A DNA stretch of 64,000 nt from Pedobacter nyackensis (GTDB taxonomy: Bacteria; Bacteroidota; Bacteroidia; Sphingobacteriales; Sphingobacteriaceae), in NCBI RefSeq assembly GCF_900176505.1, contig NZ_FWYB01000018.1:61744-125743 (forward strand), in the 5' to 3' direction. Of this stretch, positions 16,917 to 24,665 are shown piece by piece. The notes beneath the pieces are model-generated. The model worked only from the letters and a program-made list of their open reading frames with translations. It was not told where the DNA came from and made no database searches. Position numbers and translations under genes: made by a program. The number at the start of each line of letters is the position of its first letter. The stretch's first letter is position 1.

Positions 16917-18134
16917 ATGAAAAACAAATTTTACCTAGCAGCATTTTTTATGCTGCTAGGTTTTTCATGTGCTGATGCGCAGGATGCGATAGTAAGTCCA
17001 GACACTATACCTTTTCAGTATCAAAACAATATGATTATTGTTAAAGTAGACATAAAGGGTAGGCCTCGCAATTTCTTCTTTGACACGGGAGCGCCCACGC
17101 TAGTCTCTAAAGAATTACAGCAGGAGATGAACCTGGTTTTAGATTCGGGTAAGGCTGTAACAGATGCCAGCAGCAAAACTACTGAAATGAAGGGGGCAAA
17201 GCTTTCCTCTTTAAAGATTGGGAACTTAAAGCTGCACAATGTGCCCGTTACTGTTTTTGATATGCATAGGACCATTCCGCAACTCGCTTGTCTGAATATT
17301 GAGGGCTTTTTAGGGCTGGATGTGTTTAAGCAAAATATTGTACAGATAGATTTGCAAAATAAAAGACTGATTATATCGGGTAGTTCTGCAGGGCTGAAGC
17401 CGGATGAAAGGTTTGGGAATAAAATGATTGTGTTGAAAGCGCAGAACTCCGTGTTGGTAGAGCTGAAGTTTGGAAAAGTTTTTATAGAAAATGCATTGTT
17501 TGATACGGGAATGACCGGGGGGCTATATAGCATTGCGAATCAAACATATAAATACGTAAACCAGGCAACGCCATTAGACCCATACATTGTGGCCAGAGGT
17601 TACGGTGCAGCCTCTAAGGTGGCTTCTGGTACCGAAGCTGAAAGCGAGAAAATTAAACTAAAGTTTGAAGAACTGAGTATTGGACAGGCTATAATTAAGC
17701 ACCCTATAGTCAATACCGGAAACCATCCTTATTCTTTATTGGGTGTGCAGCTGTTAAAGTACGGTAAGGTTACATTGGATTTTATCAATGAACGCTTTTA
17801 TTTTGAGCCGCTTGTTCAAAATGCTGTAGCTTTAATTGGAAAAACAGCAGGTTTTGATCTTAAAATAGAAGGGAATGATTTTTTTGTTGGAATTGTCTGG
17901 AAAAATTCTGTTGCGGAAAAGGCAGGGGTTAAAACAGGTTATAAGATTATTGAGTATGGTAGCAAAAAAGTGGAGAATTTAACTCAGGAAGGGGTATGTA
18001 AAGTCTTGCTGGGAGATACCAAGGACGGAAGAATTAAAGAGAAAAAGACATTAAGACTTAAGTTTTTAGATGATAAAGGGAAAGTAAGATTAGTTTCATT
18101 GCCCATGGTTGAGGTGGTAAGTTTGAAGGAATAA
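16917..18134 (+). CDS. Retropepsin/pepsin-like aspartic protease with C-terminal PDZ domain
   Basis: 405 aa with a signal peptide (to ~residue 22). Two DTG active-site motifs, at residues 56-58 (FFFDTGAPT) and 196-198 (LFDTGMTGG), each followed by hydrophobic strands, and LNIEGFLGLDVF matching the retropepsin-like flap/ILG region. A PDZ domain occupies about 310-395 (VGIVWKNSVAEKAGVKTGYKIIEY). Last gene of the sigma-controlled operon, 5 nt after the subtilisin stop. Unusually, its signal-peptide codons contain a perfect terminator-like hairpin (see 16933-16965). Confidence 0.9.
   Translation: MKNKFYLAAFFMLLGFSCADAQDAIVSPDTIPFQYQNNMIIVKVDIKGRPRNFFFDTGAPTLVSKELQQEMNLVLDSGKAVTDASSKTTEMKGAKLSSLKIGNLKLHNVPVTVFDMHRTIPQLACLNIEGFLGLDVFKQNIVQIDLQNKRLIISGSSAGLKPDERFGNKMIVLKAQNSVLVELKFGKVFIENALFDTGMTGGLYSIANQTYKYVNQATPLDPYIVARGYGAASKVASGTEAESEKIKLKFEELSIGQAIIKHPIVNTGNHPYSLLGVQLLKYGKVTLDFINERFYFEPLVQNAVALIGKTAGFDLKIEGNDFFVGIVWKNSVAEKAGVKTGYKIIEYGSKKVENLTQEGVCKVLLGDTKDGRIKEKKTLRLKFLDDKGKVRLVSLPMVEVVSLKE
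16933..16965 (+). terminator. Terminator-like hairpin inside the aspartic protease signal-peptide codons
   Basis: A perfect 12-bp stem ACCTAGCAGCAT / ATGCTGCTAGGT with a T5 loop is followed by TTTT. It lies 16 nt into the open reading frame of the aspartic protease. It has the form of an intrinsic terminator and could reduce read-through from the subtilisin gene. Whether it terminates in vivo is not shown by sequence; translation of the ORF by a closely following ribosome would disrupt it. Confidence 0.55.
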
Positions 18135-18185
18135 AGTGGATTTTATTCAAAAAGGAATAGCCTTAATGTTTAGATTTACGGAAAT

Positions 18186-18551
18186 ATGAGCGCCGATTTA
18201 TTACACATCCTAAAGCCTTTAGTCCATTACAGTTTACATTTTTTAGCACCTGGTTTAATCGCATTTATTTTTTTTAAAGATAAATGGAAACAAGCATGGC
18301 TGATCATGATCGCTACTATGTTGGTAGATGTTGACCATTTATTCGCCACGCCAATTTTCGATCCCGGAAGATGTAGCATTGGTTATCACCCTTTGCATTC
18401 TTATTACGCTATCGCTGTTTACTTTATACTATTGTTTTTCCCTAAAACACGGATAATTGCTGTTGGATTGCTCTTCCATATGTTTACAGATTGGCAGGAT
18501 TGCCAATGGGGCTTATTTTCAACGACTCATTTAGGTCATATTCTCTGGTAG
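18186..18551 (+). CDS. DUF6122-family membrane protein
   Basis: 121 aa with about three to four membrane segments. Conserved His/Asp motifs are evident: HYSLHFLAP, DVDHLF..P.FDP.RCSIGYHPLHS, and H.FTDWQDC, resembling the metal-dependent membrane hydrolase-like YdjM/DUF457 arrangement. I recognise it as the DUF6122 type; no reaction is known. It starts 51 nt after the protease operon without an obvious terminator between them. Confidence 0.75.
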   Translation: MSADLLHILKPLVHYSLHFLAPGLIAFIFFKDKWKQAWLIMIATMLVDVDHLFATPIFDPGRCSIGYHPLHSYYAIAVYFILLFFPKTRIIAVGLLFHMFTDWQDCQWGLFSTTHLGHILW

Positions 18552-18625
18552 AAAGTTTTTTTGCCTGAAGAAAGGCAGAAAATTAATAACAAAGAGAATG
18601 TAAATTAAATCGAAACCTTTCCAAT

Positions 18626-18841
18626 ATGCGTTTGTTTAAGAGATTCACAAATACTTATGTTATGAAATCGGATAGGGGTAAATCAAAGAAAATGAGGCTA
18701 CCTGAGGATGATAAAATAATAAACAAAAAAGGATATTATTTTCATTCTGATGAGGACTTTAAAGAAGATTTTGACTGGGGAAAGCAGAAAGTTATAGCCT
18801 CCAAAGCAATTTCTAAACCTTCAAATAAATTCGAAATATGA
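18626..18841 (+). CDS. Small charged hypothetical protein
   Basis: 71 aa, not recognised. It is rich in Lys and Asp, has no membrane segment or signal peptide, and carries an aromatic patch (KKGYYFHSDEDFKEDFDWGKQK). Met13 is an alternative start. It ends 13 nt before the DUF6496 gene and may be co-transcribed with it. Confidence 0.5.
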   Translation: MRLFKRFTNTYVMKSDRGKSKKMRLPEDDKIINKKGYYFHSDEDFKEDFDWGKQKVIASKAISKPSNKFEI

Positions 18842-18854
18842 GGGGGATGATGTT

Positions 18855-19037
18855 ATGGCAAAGTATTCGAAAAAAGCAAGCGAAAAAGTAGAAAAAGCTA
18901 TGCATGAAAAAAAAGAAGGAACGCTGAAAACCGGAACGGGTAAAAAGGTAACTTCTACGAAACAGGCGGTAGCAATTGGGCTTTCCGAAGCACGAAAAGA
19001 AGGTGCTAAAGTGCCTAAGAAAAAGGCGTCTGATTAG
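18855..19037 (+). CDS. DUF6496 small basic protein
   Basis: 60 aa, extremely Lys-rich. The pattern YSKKASEKVEKAMHEKKEGTLKTG...TSTKQAVAIGLSEARKEGAKVP is the DUF6496 signature as I know it, found in many bacteria as a small basic protein, possibly nucleic-acid binding or stress-linked. It stands next to an hsp20 gene on the opposite strand. Confidence 0.75.
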   Translation: MAKYSKKASEKVEKAMHEKKEGTLKTGTGKKVTSTKQAVAIGLSEARKEGAKVPKKKASD

Positions 19038-19056
19038 TCTATTACCTTAAATTTCT

Positions 19057-19094
19057 AACTCTTCTATCCGCGTTAACTCAGGAATAGAAGAGTT
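19057..19094. terminator. Bidirectional terminator between DUF6496 and hsp20
   Basis: Perfect 11-bp arms AACTCTTCTAT and ATAGAAGAGTT with a 16-nt loop lie between two convergent genes (ends at 19037 and 19103). A short T/A-rich tail follows on each side. Confidence 0.55.
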
Positions 19095-19102
19095 ATTTGG
19101 TG

Positions 19103-19465
19103 TTATTTATGCTTCTTTGCCTGTCCACTATTTTTCCTTTTTGTTTTAGCGACATTGAACTTCAATACTCCCTTTGTAAATCTTGTTTTAATATTGCTGT
19201 CATCAACGGAATCGGGTAGCGCAAAGAACTGTACATTCCCGATTTCTTCCGATTTTTCAACAGAGATTTTTAAGAGCTTTCTATCGAGACGAATCATAAG
19301 GTCCCGTTTTCTCAAACCTTTAGTCTCAAGCTTAATATAGTAATGAGAGTCTGTTTCACTAATGCTGACAGTCGGTATCCCTGGGATTTTACTGTCTGGT
19401 ATAATATTGTCGTTAAAGATGGGATCGAAAATATTGTTTCTTTTGTTAAATATTAAACGTGTCAT
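19103..19465 (-). CDS. Hsp20/alpha-crystallin small heat-shock protein
   Basis: About 120 aa starting at Met 19465, chosen because GGAGGG lies just upstream, a strong ribosome-binding site for this genome; a longer in-frame start at 19501 is less likely. The alpha-crystallin domain is visible: PTVSISETDSHYYIKLETKGLRKRDLMIRLD, then ALPDSVDDSNIKTRFTKGVLKFNVAK, with the G-V-L version of the family G-x-L motif. ATP-independent holdase chaperone of the cytoplasm. Confidence 0.88.
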   Translation of the reverse strand: MTRLIFNKRNNIFDPIFNDNIIPDSKIPGIPTVSISETDSHYYIKLETKGLRKRDLMIRLDRKLLKISVEKSEEIGNVQFFALPDSVDDSNIKTRFTKGVLKFNVAKTKRKNSGQAKKHK

Positions 19466-19488
19466 TTTTATTCCCTCCACATAATTAT

Positions 19489-19514
19489 AATCTGTCAGCA
19501 AATTCCAACAGATT
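19489..19514 (-). promoter_or_regulatory. Inverted repeat in the hsp20 5' region
   Basis: AATCTGT-N12-ACAGATT (7-bp perfect arms) lies 24-49 bp upstream of the hsp20 start codon, with a TATAAT-like sequence just inside it on the minus strand. Candidate operator or promoter element; no regulator gene is adjacent. Confidence 0.3.
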
Positions 19515-19743
19515 AGGAACGTTTTCTAAAAAGAGCGATGACGTAGACTGCTATGACTAAAGGGTAAAATTTAATCAATGCAAACAAGCGCTATTTGTAG
19601 ATGTGAGGTGGTATTTTTGAAATCACTAGTGTACTTGCGTAATGATTGAGATTGATAGTAATAATTTAACATATGGTATTTGAATAGGTTTGTCATAATA
19701 TCAATTTCTAATCATGGAAAAGATGCAAATAGTCATAATTCCT

Positions 19744-20322
19744 TTACCCCATTAGCTTGTTGATTAAGGCATGTTGTAAAAGCATAATCGTTTTACCATC
19801 TTTAATTTCTCCGGTAGTGATCATGTCAATCGCTTTGCCAAAAGGAAGCTCTAAAACTTCAATATGTTCATTTTCCTCTATCAAGCCCCCGCCTTCATGT
19901 ACCTTCATCTCATTAGTGTATTCAGCCGTAAAGAAATAGACGATTTCGGTAACTGAACCGGGCGACATATAAGCTTCAAACACTTTTTGAACCTTATCTA
20001 TTCTGAAACCAGTCTCTTCCTCAGTTTCTTTTTTGATGCAATCTTCAGCATTGTCTTTGTCGAGCAAACCAGCACAAGATTCAATAAGATAGCCGGTTTC
20101 ATTTCCATTAATAAAAGTCGGCATTCGGAATTGCCGGGTTAATACAACTGTTTTATTTGACCTATTGTACAACAAGATGGTAGCTCCATTTCCCCGATCA
20201 TACGCTTCACGTTCCTGAGTAGATTTTGTGCCATCATTCGCGGTGATTTCAAATGATATTTTCTTTAATGTGTACCAGCTGTCGGATAGAATTTCAGTAC
20301 TTGTTATATTTATAGCATTCAT
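19744..20322 (-). CDS. nudK: GDP-mannose pyrophosphatase NudK (Nudix hydrolase)
   Basis: Met at 20322 gives 192 aa, close to the 191 aa of E. coli NudK; the longer frame upstream would run through the regulatory region. Sequence blocks match NudK closely: YDRGNGATILLYNR, LTRQFRMPTFINGNETGYLIESCAGLLD, YMSPGSVTE, and the end EVLELPFGKAIDMITTGEIKDGKT. The Nudix box is GLLDKDNAEDCIKKETEEETGF with the REUxEE-type acidic cluster. It hydrolyses GDP-mannose and related sugar nucleotides. It is divergent from a DeoR-type regulator gene. Confidence 0.9.
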   Translation of the reverse strand: MNAINITSTEILSDSWYTLKKISFEITANDGTKSTQEREAYDRGNGATILLYNRSNKTVVLTRQFRMPTFINGNETGYLIESCAGLLDKDNAEDCIKKETEEETGFRIDKVQKVFEAYMSPGSVTEIVYFFTAEYTNEMKVHEGGGLIEENEHIEVLELPFGKAIDMITTGEIKDGKTIMLLQHALINKLMG

Positions 20323-20323
20323 G

Positions 20324-20357
20324 TGTGATTGTTTGTGATTGTTTATGATTATTTTTG
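20324..20357. promoter_or_regulatory. Triple 10-bp tandem repeat overlapping the deoR-type gene promoter
   Basis: TGTGATTGTT, TGTGATTGTT and TATGATTATT follow each other exactly at 10-bp period (20324-20353). A TAnnTTTG -7 box (TATTTTTG) occupies 20350-20357 with TTG at 20329-20331, 18 nt apart. The repeat therefore covers the promoter of the DeoR-family gene in the nudK/deoR divergent region and is a good operator candidate for that regulator. Confidence 0.55.
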
Positions 20358-20376
20358 ACCAAATTAAGGTGTTGAT

Positions 20377-21138
20377 ATGACTTTTCAAAAGAGAATGCAA
20401 AAGATTCTTCAGATTATTGATGAACTTGGAGAGGTAGATAATCGCCGGTTGGCCGATGAATTAGGGGTTTCTGAGATTACTGTAAGGCGAGATCTGGCTA
20501 GAATGGCTTCTGATGGCCATATTTATCGTACTCACGGCGGAGCGATGAAGGTGGAACAATTGATAAAGCCGGTCTCATTTGTGAATAAGACCGCTGTAAA
20601 TATAAAAGCTAAGGATGAAATTTGTAAACGAGCGGCCGAAGAGATCGTAGAAGGTGATATTATCTTTATCGACTGTGGTAGTACCGCATTTAGGTTGTGT
20701 CAGTTCATTAAAAATAAAAAGATAAAGGTGATTACCAATTCATTGCCAGTGGTTAATGAATTGAATGGTACTGCAGTATCTCTTAATCTGATTGGCGGTG
20801 AAATTGATCAGAAACGACAGGCTATACATGGTTCAATAGCGCAAGAACATATTGCAAGATATAGGGCATCGAAAGCATTTTTAGGCATTGATGGCATTTC
20901 AGGAGCGGGGCTTTTTGCCGGAACTGAAAGCGAGGCCTCAAATACATTGGCCATGACAAAACAAAGCAGCTATACTTACATTCTTTGTGACGCGAGTAAA
21001 GTAGGTAAGGAAACGTATTTGAAGTTTGCTGATTTGAATTTGATTAACGCAATTATTACTGATTATAGTGGACCGGAAACTGAGAAATTCGAATTAAGTG
21101 GAATAAGGGTATTGAAGAGTTCTAAATTCTTTTATTGA
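20377..21138 (+). CDS. DeoR/GlpR-family transcriptional regulator
   Basis: 253 aa. N-terminal DeoR winged helix: RMQKILQIIDELGEVDNRRLADELGVSEITVRRDLARMASDGHIYRTHGGA (residues ~4-55). C-terminal DeoRC sugar-phosphate sensor: FIDCGSTAFRLCQFI, VITNSLPVVNEL, FLGIDGIS, CDASKVGKETYLKFADL. It likely represses the divergent nudK or a distant sugar-metabolism operon and itself through the 10-bp repeats. Confidence 0.92.
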   Translation: MTFQKRMQKILQIIDELGEVDNRRLADELGVSEITVRRDLARMASDGHIYRTHGGAMKVEQLIKPVSFVNKTAVNIKAKDEICKRAAEEIVEGDIIFIDCGSTAFRLCQFIKNKKIKVITNSLPVVNELNGTAVSLNLIGGEIDQKRQAIHGSIAQEHIARYRASKAFLGIDGISGAGLFAGTESEASNTLAMTKQSSYTYILCDASKVGKETYLKFADLNLINAIITDYSGPETEKFELSGIRVLKSSKFFY

Positions 21139-21150
21139 GGTATTAAACCT

Positions 21151-21158
21151 TAAATTTG
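21151..21158 (+). promoter_or_regulatory. -7 promoter box for RRM gene
   Basis: TAAATTTG matches TAnnTTTG and lies 17 nt upstream of the ATG at 21176. No well-spaced -33 TTG was found (the nearest TTG is 13 nt upstream). Confidence 0.4.
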
Positions 21159-21175
21159 CAGCTTTAAATAGATTC

Positions 21176-21556
21176 ATGATTAAATTATTTGTGGTGGGTT
21201 ACCCACTAGATATACAGGAAGCTGAACTGGTTGACATATTCAGCATCCATGGGATGATACACAGCGTAGATTTACTGAAAGATAAAGTGACCCATAGACA
21301 TAAAGGCTTTGGTTTTATCGAAATGGAGGATCAGGCAGGTGCTGATAGGGCAATTGCCGCTATCAATGGTATGGTGTTGAAGGGTAGGAAGATCAGTGTT
21401 AAACCGGCCGATGAGAATAGAGCAGAGAAACCGAGAGTGTTTAAACCTAACCGTTTCCATTCTGAAGAATTACAAAGTAGTGCAAGCAGTACTGAGCCGT
21501 TTAAAAATAAGCGTCCTAGAAAATTAGTGTCAAATACATTCAGGGCTGAGAATTAA
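21176..21556 (+). CDS. RNA-binding protein with one RRM domain
   Basis: 126 aa. RNP2 is LFVVGYP (residues ~4-10) and RNP1 is KGFGFIEM (~42-49); the RRM ends about residue 80 (GRKISVKPAD). The basic tail (KPRVFKPNR, FKNKRPRKL) is disordered. Glycine/charge-rich single-RRM proteins are common in Bacteroidota, where they bind mRNA or sRNA; the specific targets are unknown. Confidence 0.9.
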   Translation: MIKLFVVGYPLDIQEAELVDIFSIHGMIHSVDLLKDKVTHRHKGFGFIEMEDQAGADRAIAAINGMVLKGRKISVKPADENRAEKPRVFKPNRFHSEELQSSASSTEPFKNKRPRKLVSNTFRAEN

Positions 21557-21570
21557 TCATCAGCCCATCA

Positions 21571-21608
21571 GATGCTAGCTGAGCAAACACTGATGTGAAG
21601 CTAGTATC
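21571..21608. terminator. Possible terminator hairpin between convergent RRM and sulfatase genes
   Basis: Arms GATGCTAGCT and AGCTAGTATC pair over 10 bp with one G-T wobble and an 18-nt loop, followed by ATTTTTC. An alternative inner pairing CATCAG/CTGATG exists. Confidence 0.35.
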
Positions 21609-23058
21609 ATTTTTCTTCAATCCCATTCATTCGAACAGCTTTAAGCTTATCTGCCAACCGTTTTTGTAACAGCTTTATGGTTTGCGCATAGTCTGTGTTT
21701 TTGGCTAAATTATTAAACTGTTTGGGATCTTTTAGCATATCGTAAAGTTCAATCCCCTGTGAGGCATCCTCTTTGTATTGGATATAAGCCCATTCATTTG
21801 ACCTCAAAAGAAATGCATCTCCATTAAGAGAAACACTAAATGCTTCATCTCTGACCGCATATGTAGGTTTGCTTAGCGTTTTTACAAGACTTTTTCCCTG
21901 AATATGCTTGGAATGCTTTAGCCCTGCCAGCTCGGCCAATGTAGGATAAAGATCTACCAGCTCAGTAAAAGTATTGCAAACAGCAGGCTTTTTCCCTGGT
22001 GCTTTAATAATCATTGGAACACGTACCGATTCTTCATGCAGACTTACTTTCATCCAGAATTTATGTTCCCCAAGATGGAAGCCATGGTCGGAAGTGAAAA
22101 CAACGATCGTATTATCTTCCAATCCTTCTTCTTTTAGTGTTTTTAACACTTTTCCTACCTGATCATCCATAAAGGATACCGATGCATAATATGCAGCAAT
22201 TGCCTTTTGTTCCTGAACAGGATTCATCATGGCATTTTTACTGGTTACATAGTTTATGCCATTTGCAGGAATATCATCCCAGTCATTTTCTATAACATCC
22301 GGAACGGTTATATCCTGATAGGGATATGAATTGAAATATTTTTTTGGTGCTACAAAAGGTACATGCGGACGAACAAAACCAACAGCAAGAAAGAAGGGCT
22401 CAGCCTTATGCTTACGGATAAGGGCGCTGGCGGTTTCGGCTGTTTTTCCATCTGCATGAACCAGATCATCACCATCAGCCTTCACAATGGTCATTTTATT
22501 TCCGCCAATTCTTTCAATTTTTCCATCAGGGTTATCTTGTACCAATTCTGCTTCCCCAGGGGTTTTCCACTCTGCTGCCTTGCTGTTAAATCTCTCTGTC
22601 CATGATGCCTCATCGTCGGTTCCGTTTGTTCCTTTTTCAATATCCGATGGAATTCCCATATGATATATTTTACTTACGCGGGCTGTATAGTAACCGTTGT
22701 TTTTAAACAGTTCTGGAAGTGATGCGTTTTGATTTCCTACATTCTCTCTTCCGCTCACATAGCCATAGGTTTTTGTGGCTGTTGGATAATAACCGAACAT
22801 AAGGGATGCCCGGGAAGGTCCGCAAACAGGGTATTGACAGTAACTTTTAGTATACCGCGTTCCTTCACTGGCCAATTTATCAATGTTCGGGGTTTTACAT
22901 GCCTTGTTTTCATAGGAAGATAAAGCAGTAGCTGTCAGGTCATCTGATATGATGAAAAGCACATTGGGTTTTTTATTTGATTGTGCTTCGGATGTATGGG
23001 CCATCAGGGCCAGTAGGGAAAATACAATTACTTTTTTTAAACCCAATGTGCTTTTCAT
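21607..23058 (-). CDS. Sulfatase (iduronate-2-sulfatase-like, S1 type)
   Basis: 483 aa with a Sec signal peptide (to ~residue 26). Metal ligands Asp39-Asp40 in FIISDD; the sulfatase signature C-G-P-S-R-A-S begins at Cys79, the residue converted to formylglycine. Further motifs: FLAVGFVRPHVPFVAPKKYF and VFTSDHGFHLGEHKFWMK, both typical of iduronate-2-sulfatase-like S1 enzymes. Periplasmic desulfation of a sulfated glycan is likely. No SusCD partner is adjacent, but an orphan FecR gene stands divergently 357 bp away. Confidence 0.92.
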   Translation of the reverse strand: MKSTLGLKKVIVFSLLALMAHTSEAQSNKKPNVLFIISDDLTATALSSYENKACKTPNIDKLASEGTRYTKSYCQYPVCGPSRASLMFGYYPTATKTYGYVSGRENVGNQNASLPELFKNNGYYTARVSKIYHMGIPSDIEKGTNGTDDEASWTERFNSKAAEWKTPGEAELVQDNPDGKIERIGGNKMTIVKADGDDLVHADGKTAETASALIRKHKAEPFFLAVGFVRPHVPFVAPKKYFNSYPYQDITVPDVIENDWDDIPANGINYVTSKNAMMNPVQEQKAIAAYYASVSFMDDQVGKVLKTLKEEGLEDNTIVVFTSDHGFHLGEHKFWMKVSLHEESVRVPMIIKAPGKKPAVCNTFTELVDLYPTLAELAGLKHSKHIQGKSLVKTLSKPTYAVRDEAFSVSLNGDAFLLRSNEWAYIQYKEDASQGIELYDMLKDPKQFNNLAKNTDYAQTIKLLQKRLADKLKAVRMNGIEEK

Positions 23059-23415
23059 TTTTGCTTTTTTTAAGGGGAGAAAGATATGTAAAATTAGAAA
23101 TCTTCTCTACTTAATTACATCTTTCCACCAGTTTTTATAGCAAAGTGTCTTTTGCAAACATGTCCAGATTGTATCTCCTGGTACTTTTTATGAAGATGGC
23201 TATTCGAGATTTGGGATGCGGTCGCTTATTTTTCTCTTTTTAAAAAACCTATAGCCTTATTTCTGGTTTATTAGTGTATTTAGCTCATCTTTTGATAGCT
23301 GGTTTTCTTTGTCGAGTGCTTTTGCGATAACACTCAAAAAAATACTTGGAATTTATTTTTTTTTGGAGCAGATGCTTGTCAGTTTTCAAGTGTAATAGTA
23401 TTAAATGAATAAGCT
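23059..23415. other. Intergenic region with no convincing gene
   Basis: Divergent region between the sulfatase and the orphan FecR gene. It is AT-rich with long A and T runs (for example the T9 run near 23355). I see no sigma-factor remnant on the plus strand, although a FecR gene is normally preceded by one. On the minus strand a 27-codon open stretch (23279-23359) ends in a TAA but has no start. Confidence 0.6.
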
Positions 23416-24588
23416 TTGGAAAATTTAGAAGAACTGAAAGCCACTTTTAATAAATACCTTAACAATCAGTTGGGGAAAGAGGAAGCACGGCAGTTTCTTG
23501 AGCGTATGCAATCCGGCAGCGAAAGAGAAACCTTTTTAAGTTTGATTGATGAAAGTTTAGATGGTCCTTTTGCTGATCAGCTGCTAAACAGACCGGAGCT
23601 TTTGGCCTTGTTAAATCAGTCTTTTGCAAAAGTGATCAATACCACCATTGAGGTTGAGCCGGCTGAGAAACCGGTTAGGTTATGGCCGCGAATTGTTGCA
23701 GGTGCAGTCGCTGTTATTGCCTTAATTGCTTTTGGTATTTACTTCTTTGATTACAGTAAACATATAATTCTGACGGATCCCCTGGTGACGCAGGATTTAG
23801 CTCCCGGGAAAATGGGTGCCACGCTAACACTGGCAAACGGGAAAAAGATTAAGTTAGCTGAAGCGCTAAAAGGTGAGATTGCTCAGGAAGCGGGCATCAG
23901 TGTAATTAAATTGGAAGATGGAGAATTGGTTTATCAGATTGGCAATGGCAACGGAGACCCGAACAAAATTAATACGCTAACTACCGCCAGGGGCGAAACT
24001 TATATTTTAACCTTGCCAGATAAATCAAAGGTGTGGATGAATGCGGCTTCAAGTTTAACTTATTCTGCCAGCTCAGAAGAACGTAGCATAAAACTTGAAG
24101 GAGAAGCTTATTTTCAGGTGGCGGAAGATAAAGCCCATCCTTTTATAGTGGAATCCATGGGGCAGAAGATTAAGGTATTGGGGACTCATTTCAATGTTAA
24201 CGCTTATATGGATGAGGAAAAGGTAACGACTACACTTTTGAAAGGGAGTGTAAGGGTGTCGGCAAAGGCCGGATCTAAAATCTTAAAACCCGGTAATCAG
24301 TCGCGGGTTAATGAAAATTCAATCTCGATTACTCCGGTTGATACGGAATGTGCTGTAGCATGGAAGAACAACAAGTTTCTTTTTGAGAATGATGATATAC
24401 AGTATATCATGCGCATGATTGCGCGATGGTATGACGTGAATGTTGTTTATAAAGGGGAAATACCTACAGAGAAATTCGGCGGGGGTGTATCACGTTTGGA
24501 TAATGTTTCTCAGGTACTGAAGATTCTGGAGTCTACAGGAGGCGCGCATTTTAAAATTGAGGGACGGACAATTTTTGTATCAAAATAA
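23416..24588 (+). CDS. Orphan FecR-family anti-sigma factor with non-ATG or frameshifted start
   Basis: 390 aa counted from a TTG codon. N-terminal region ELKATFNKYLNNQLGKEEARQFLERM resembles the sigma-binding part of Bacteroidota FecR proteins; one membrane span (~96-113); FecR domain with TTARGETYILTLPDKSKVWMNAASSLTYS and GEAYFQVAEDKAHPF; C-terminal DUF4974 (NDDIQYIMRMIARWYDVNVVY). No sigma factor lies upstream and no SusC downstream. An ATG at 23405 (ATG AAT AAG C) would read MNKLLENLEEL if the T3 run carried one more T, so a start-proximal frameshift is possible. Confidence 0.85.
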   Translation: MENLEELKATFNKYLNNQLGKEEARQFLERMQSGSERETFLSLIDESLDGPFADQLLNRPELLALLNQSFAKVINTTIEVEPAEKPVRLWPRIVAGAVAVIALIAFGIYFFDYSKHIILTDPLVTQDLAPGKMGATLTLANGKKIKLAEALKGEIAQEAGISVIKLEDGELVYQIGNGNGDPNKINTLTTARGETYILTLPDKSKVWMNAASSLTYSASSEERSIKLEGEAYFQVAEDKAHPFIVESMGQKIKVLGTHFNVNAYMDEEKVTTTLLKGSVRVSAKAGSKILKPGNQSRVNENSISITPVDTECAVAWKNNKFLFENDDIQYIMRMIARWYDVNVVYKGEIPTEKFGGGVSRLDNVSQVLKILESTGGAHFKIEGRTIFVSK

Positions 24589-24665
24589 TAATCGCCAAAG
24601 GCAGCAAGAGATTTATTCGCAGAGGCAAATGTCAACAAAGAATTAATCGGCTAACGCTCAAATCC

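Noticed and set aside
17021..17533. Minus-strand open frame of 170 codons inside the aspartic protease gene
   Set aside because: Antisense to conserved DTG-protease sequence, no domain, no ribosome-binding site.
23279..23359. Minus-strand 27-codon stretch resembling a repressor C-terminus (DKENQLSKDELNTLINQK)
   Set aside because: A stop codon closes it immediately upstream, no start and no extension in other frames; resemblance to BlaI-type tails is too weak to call.
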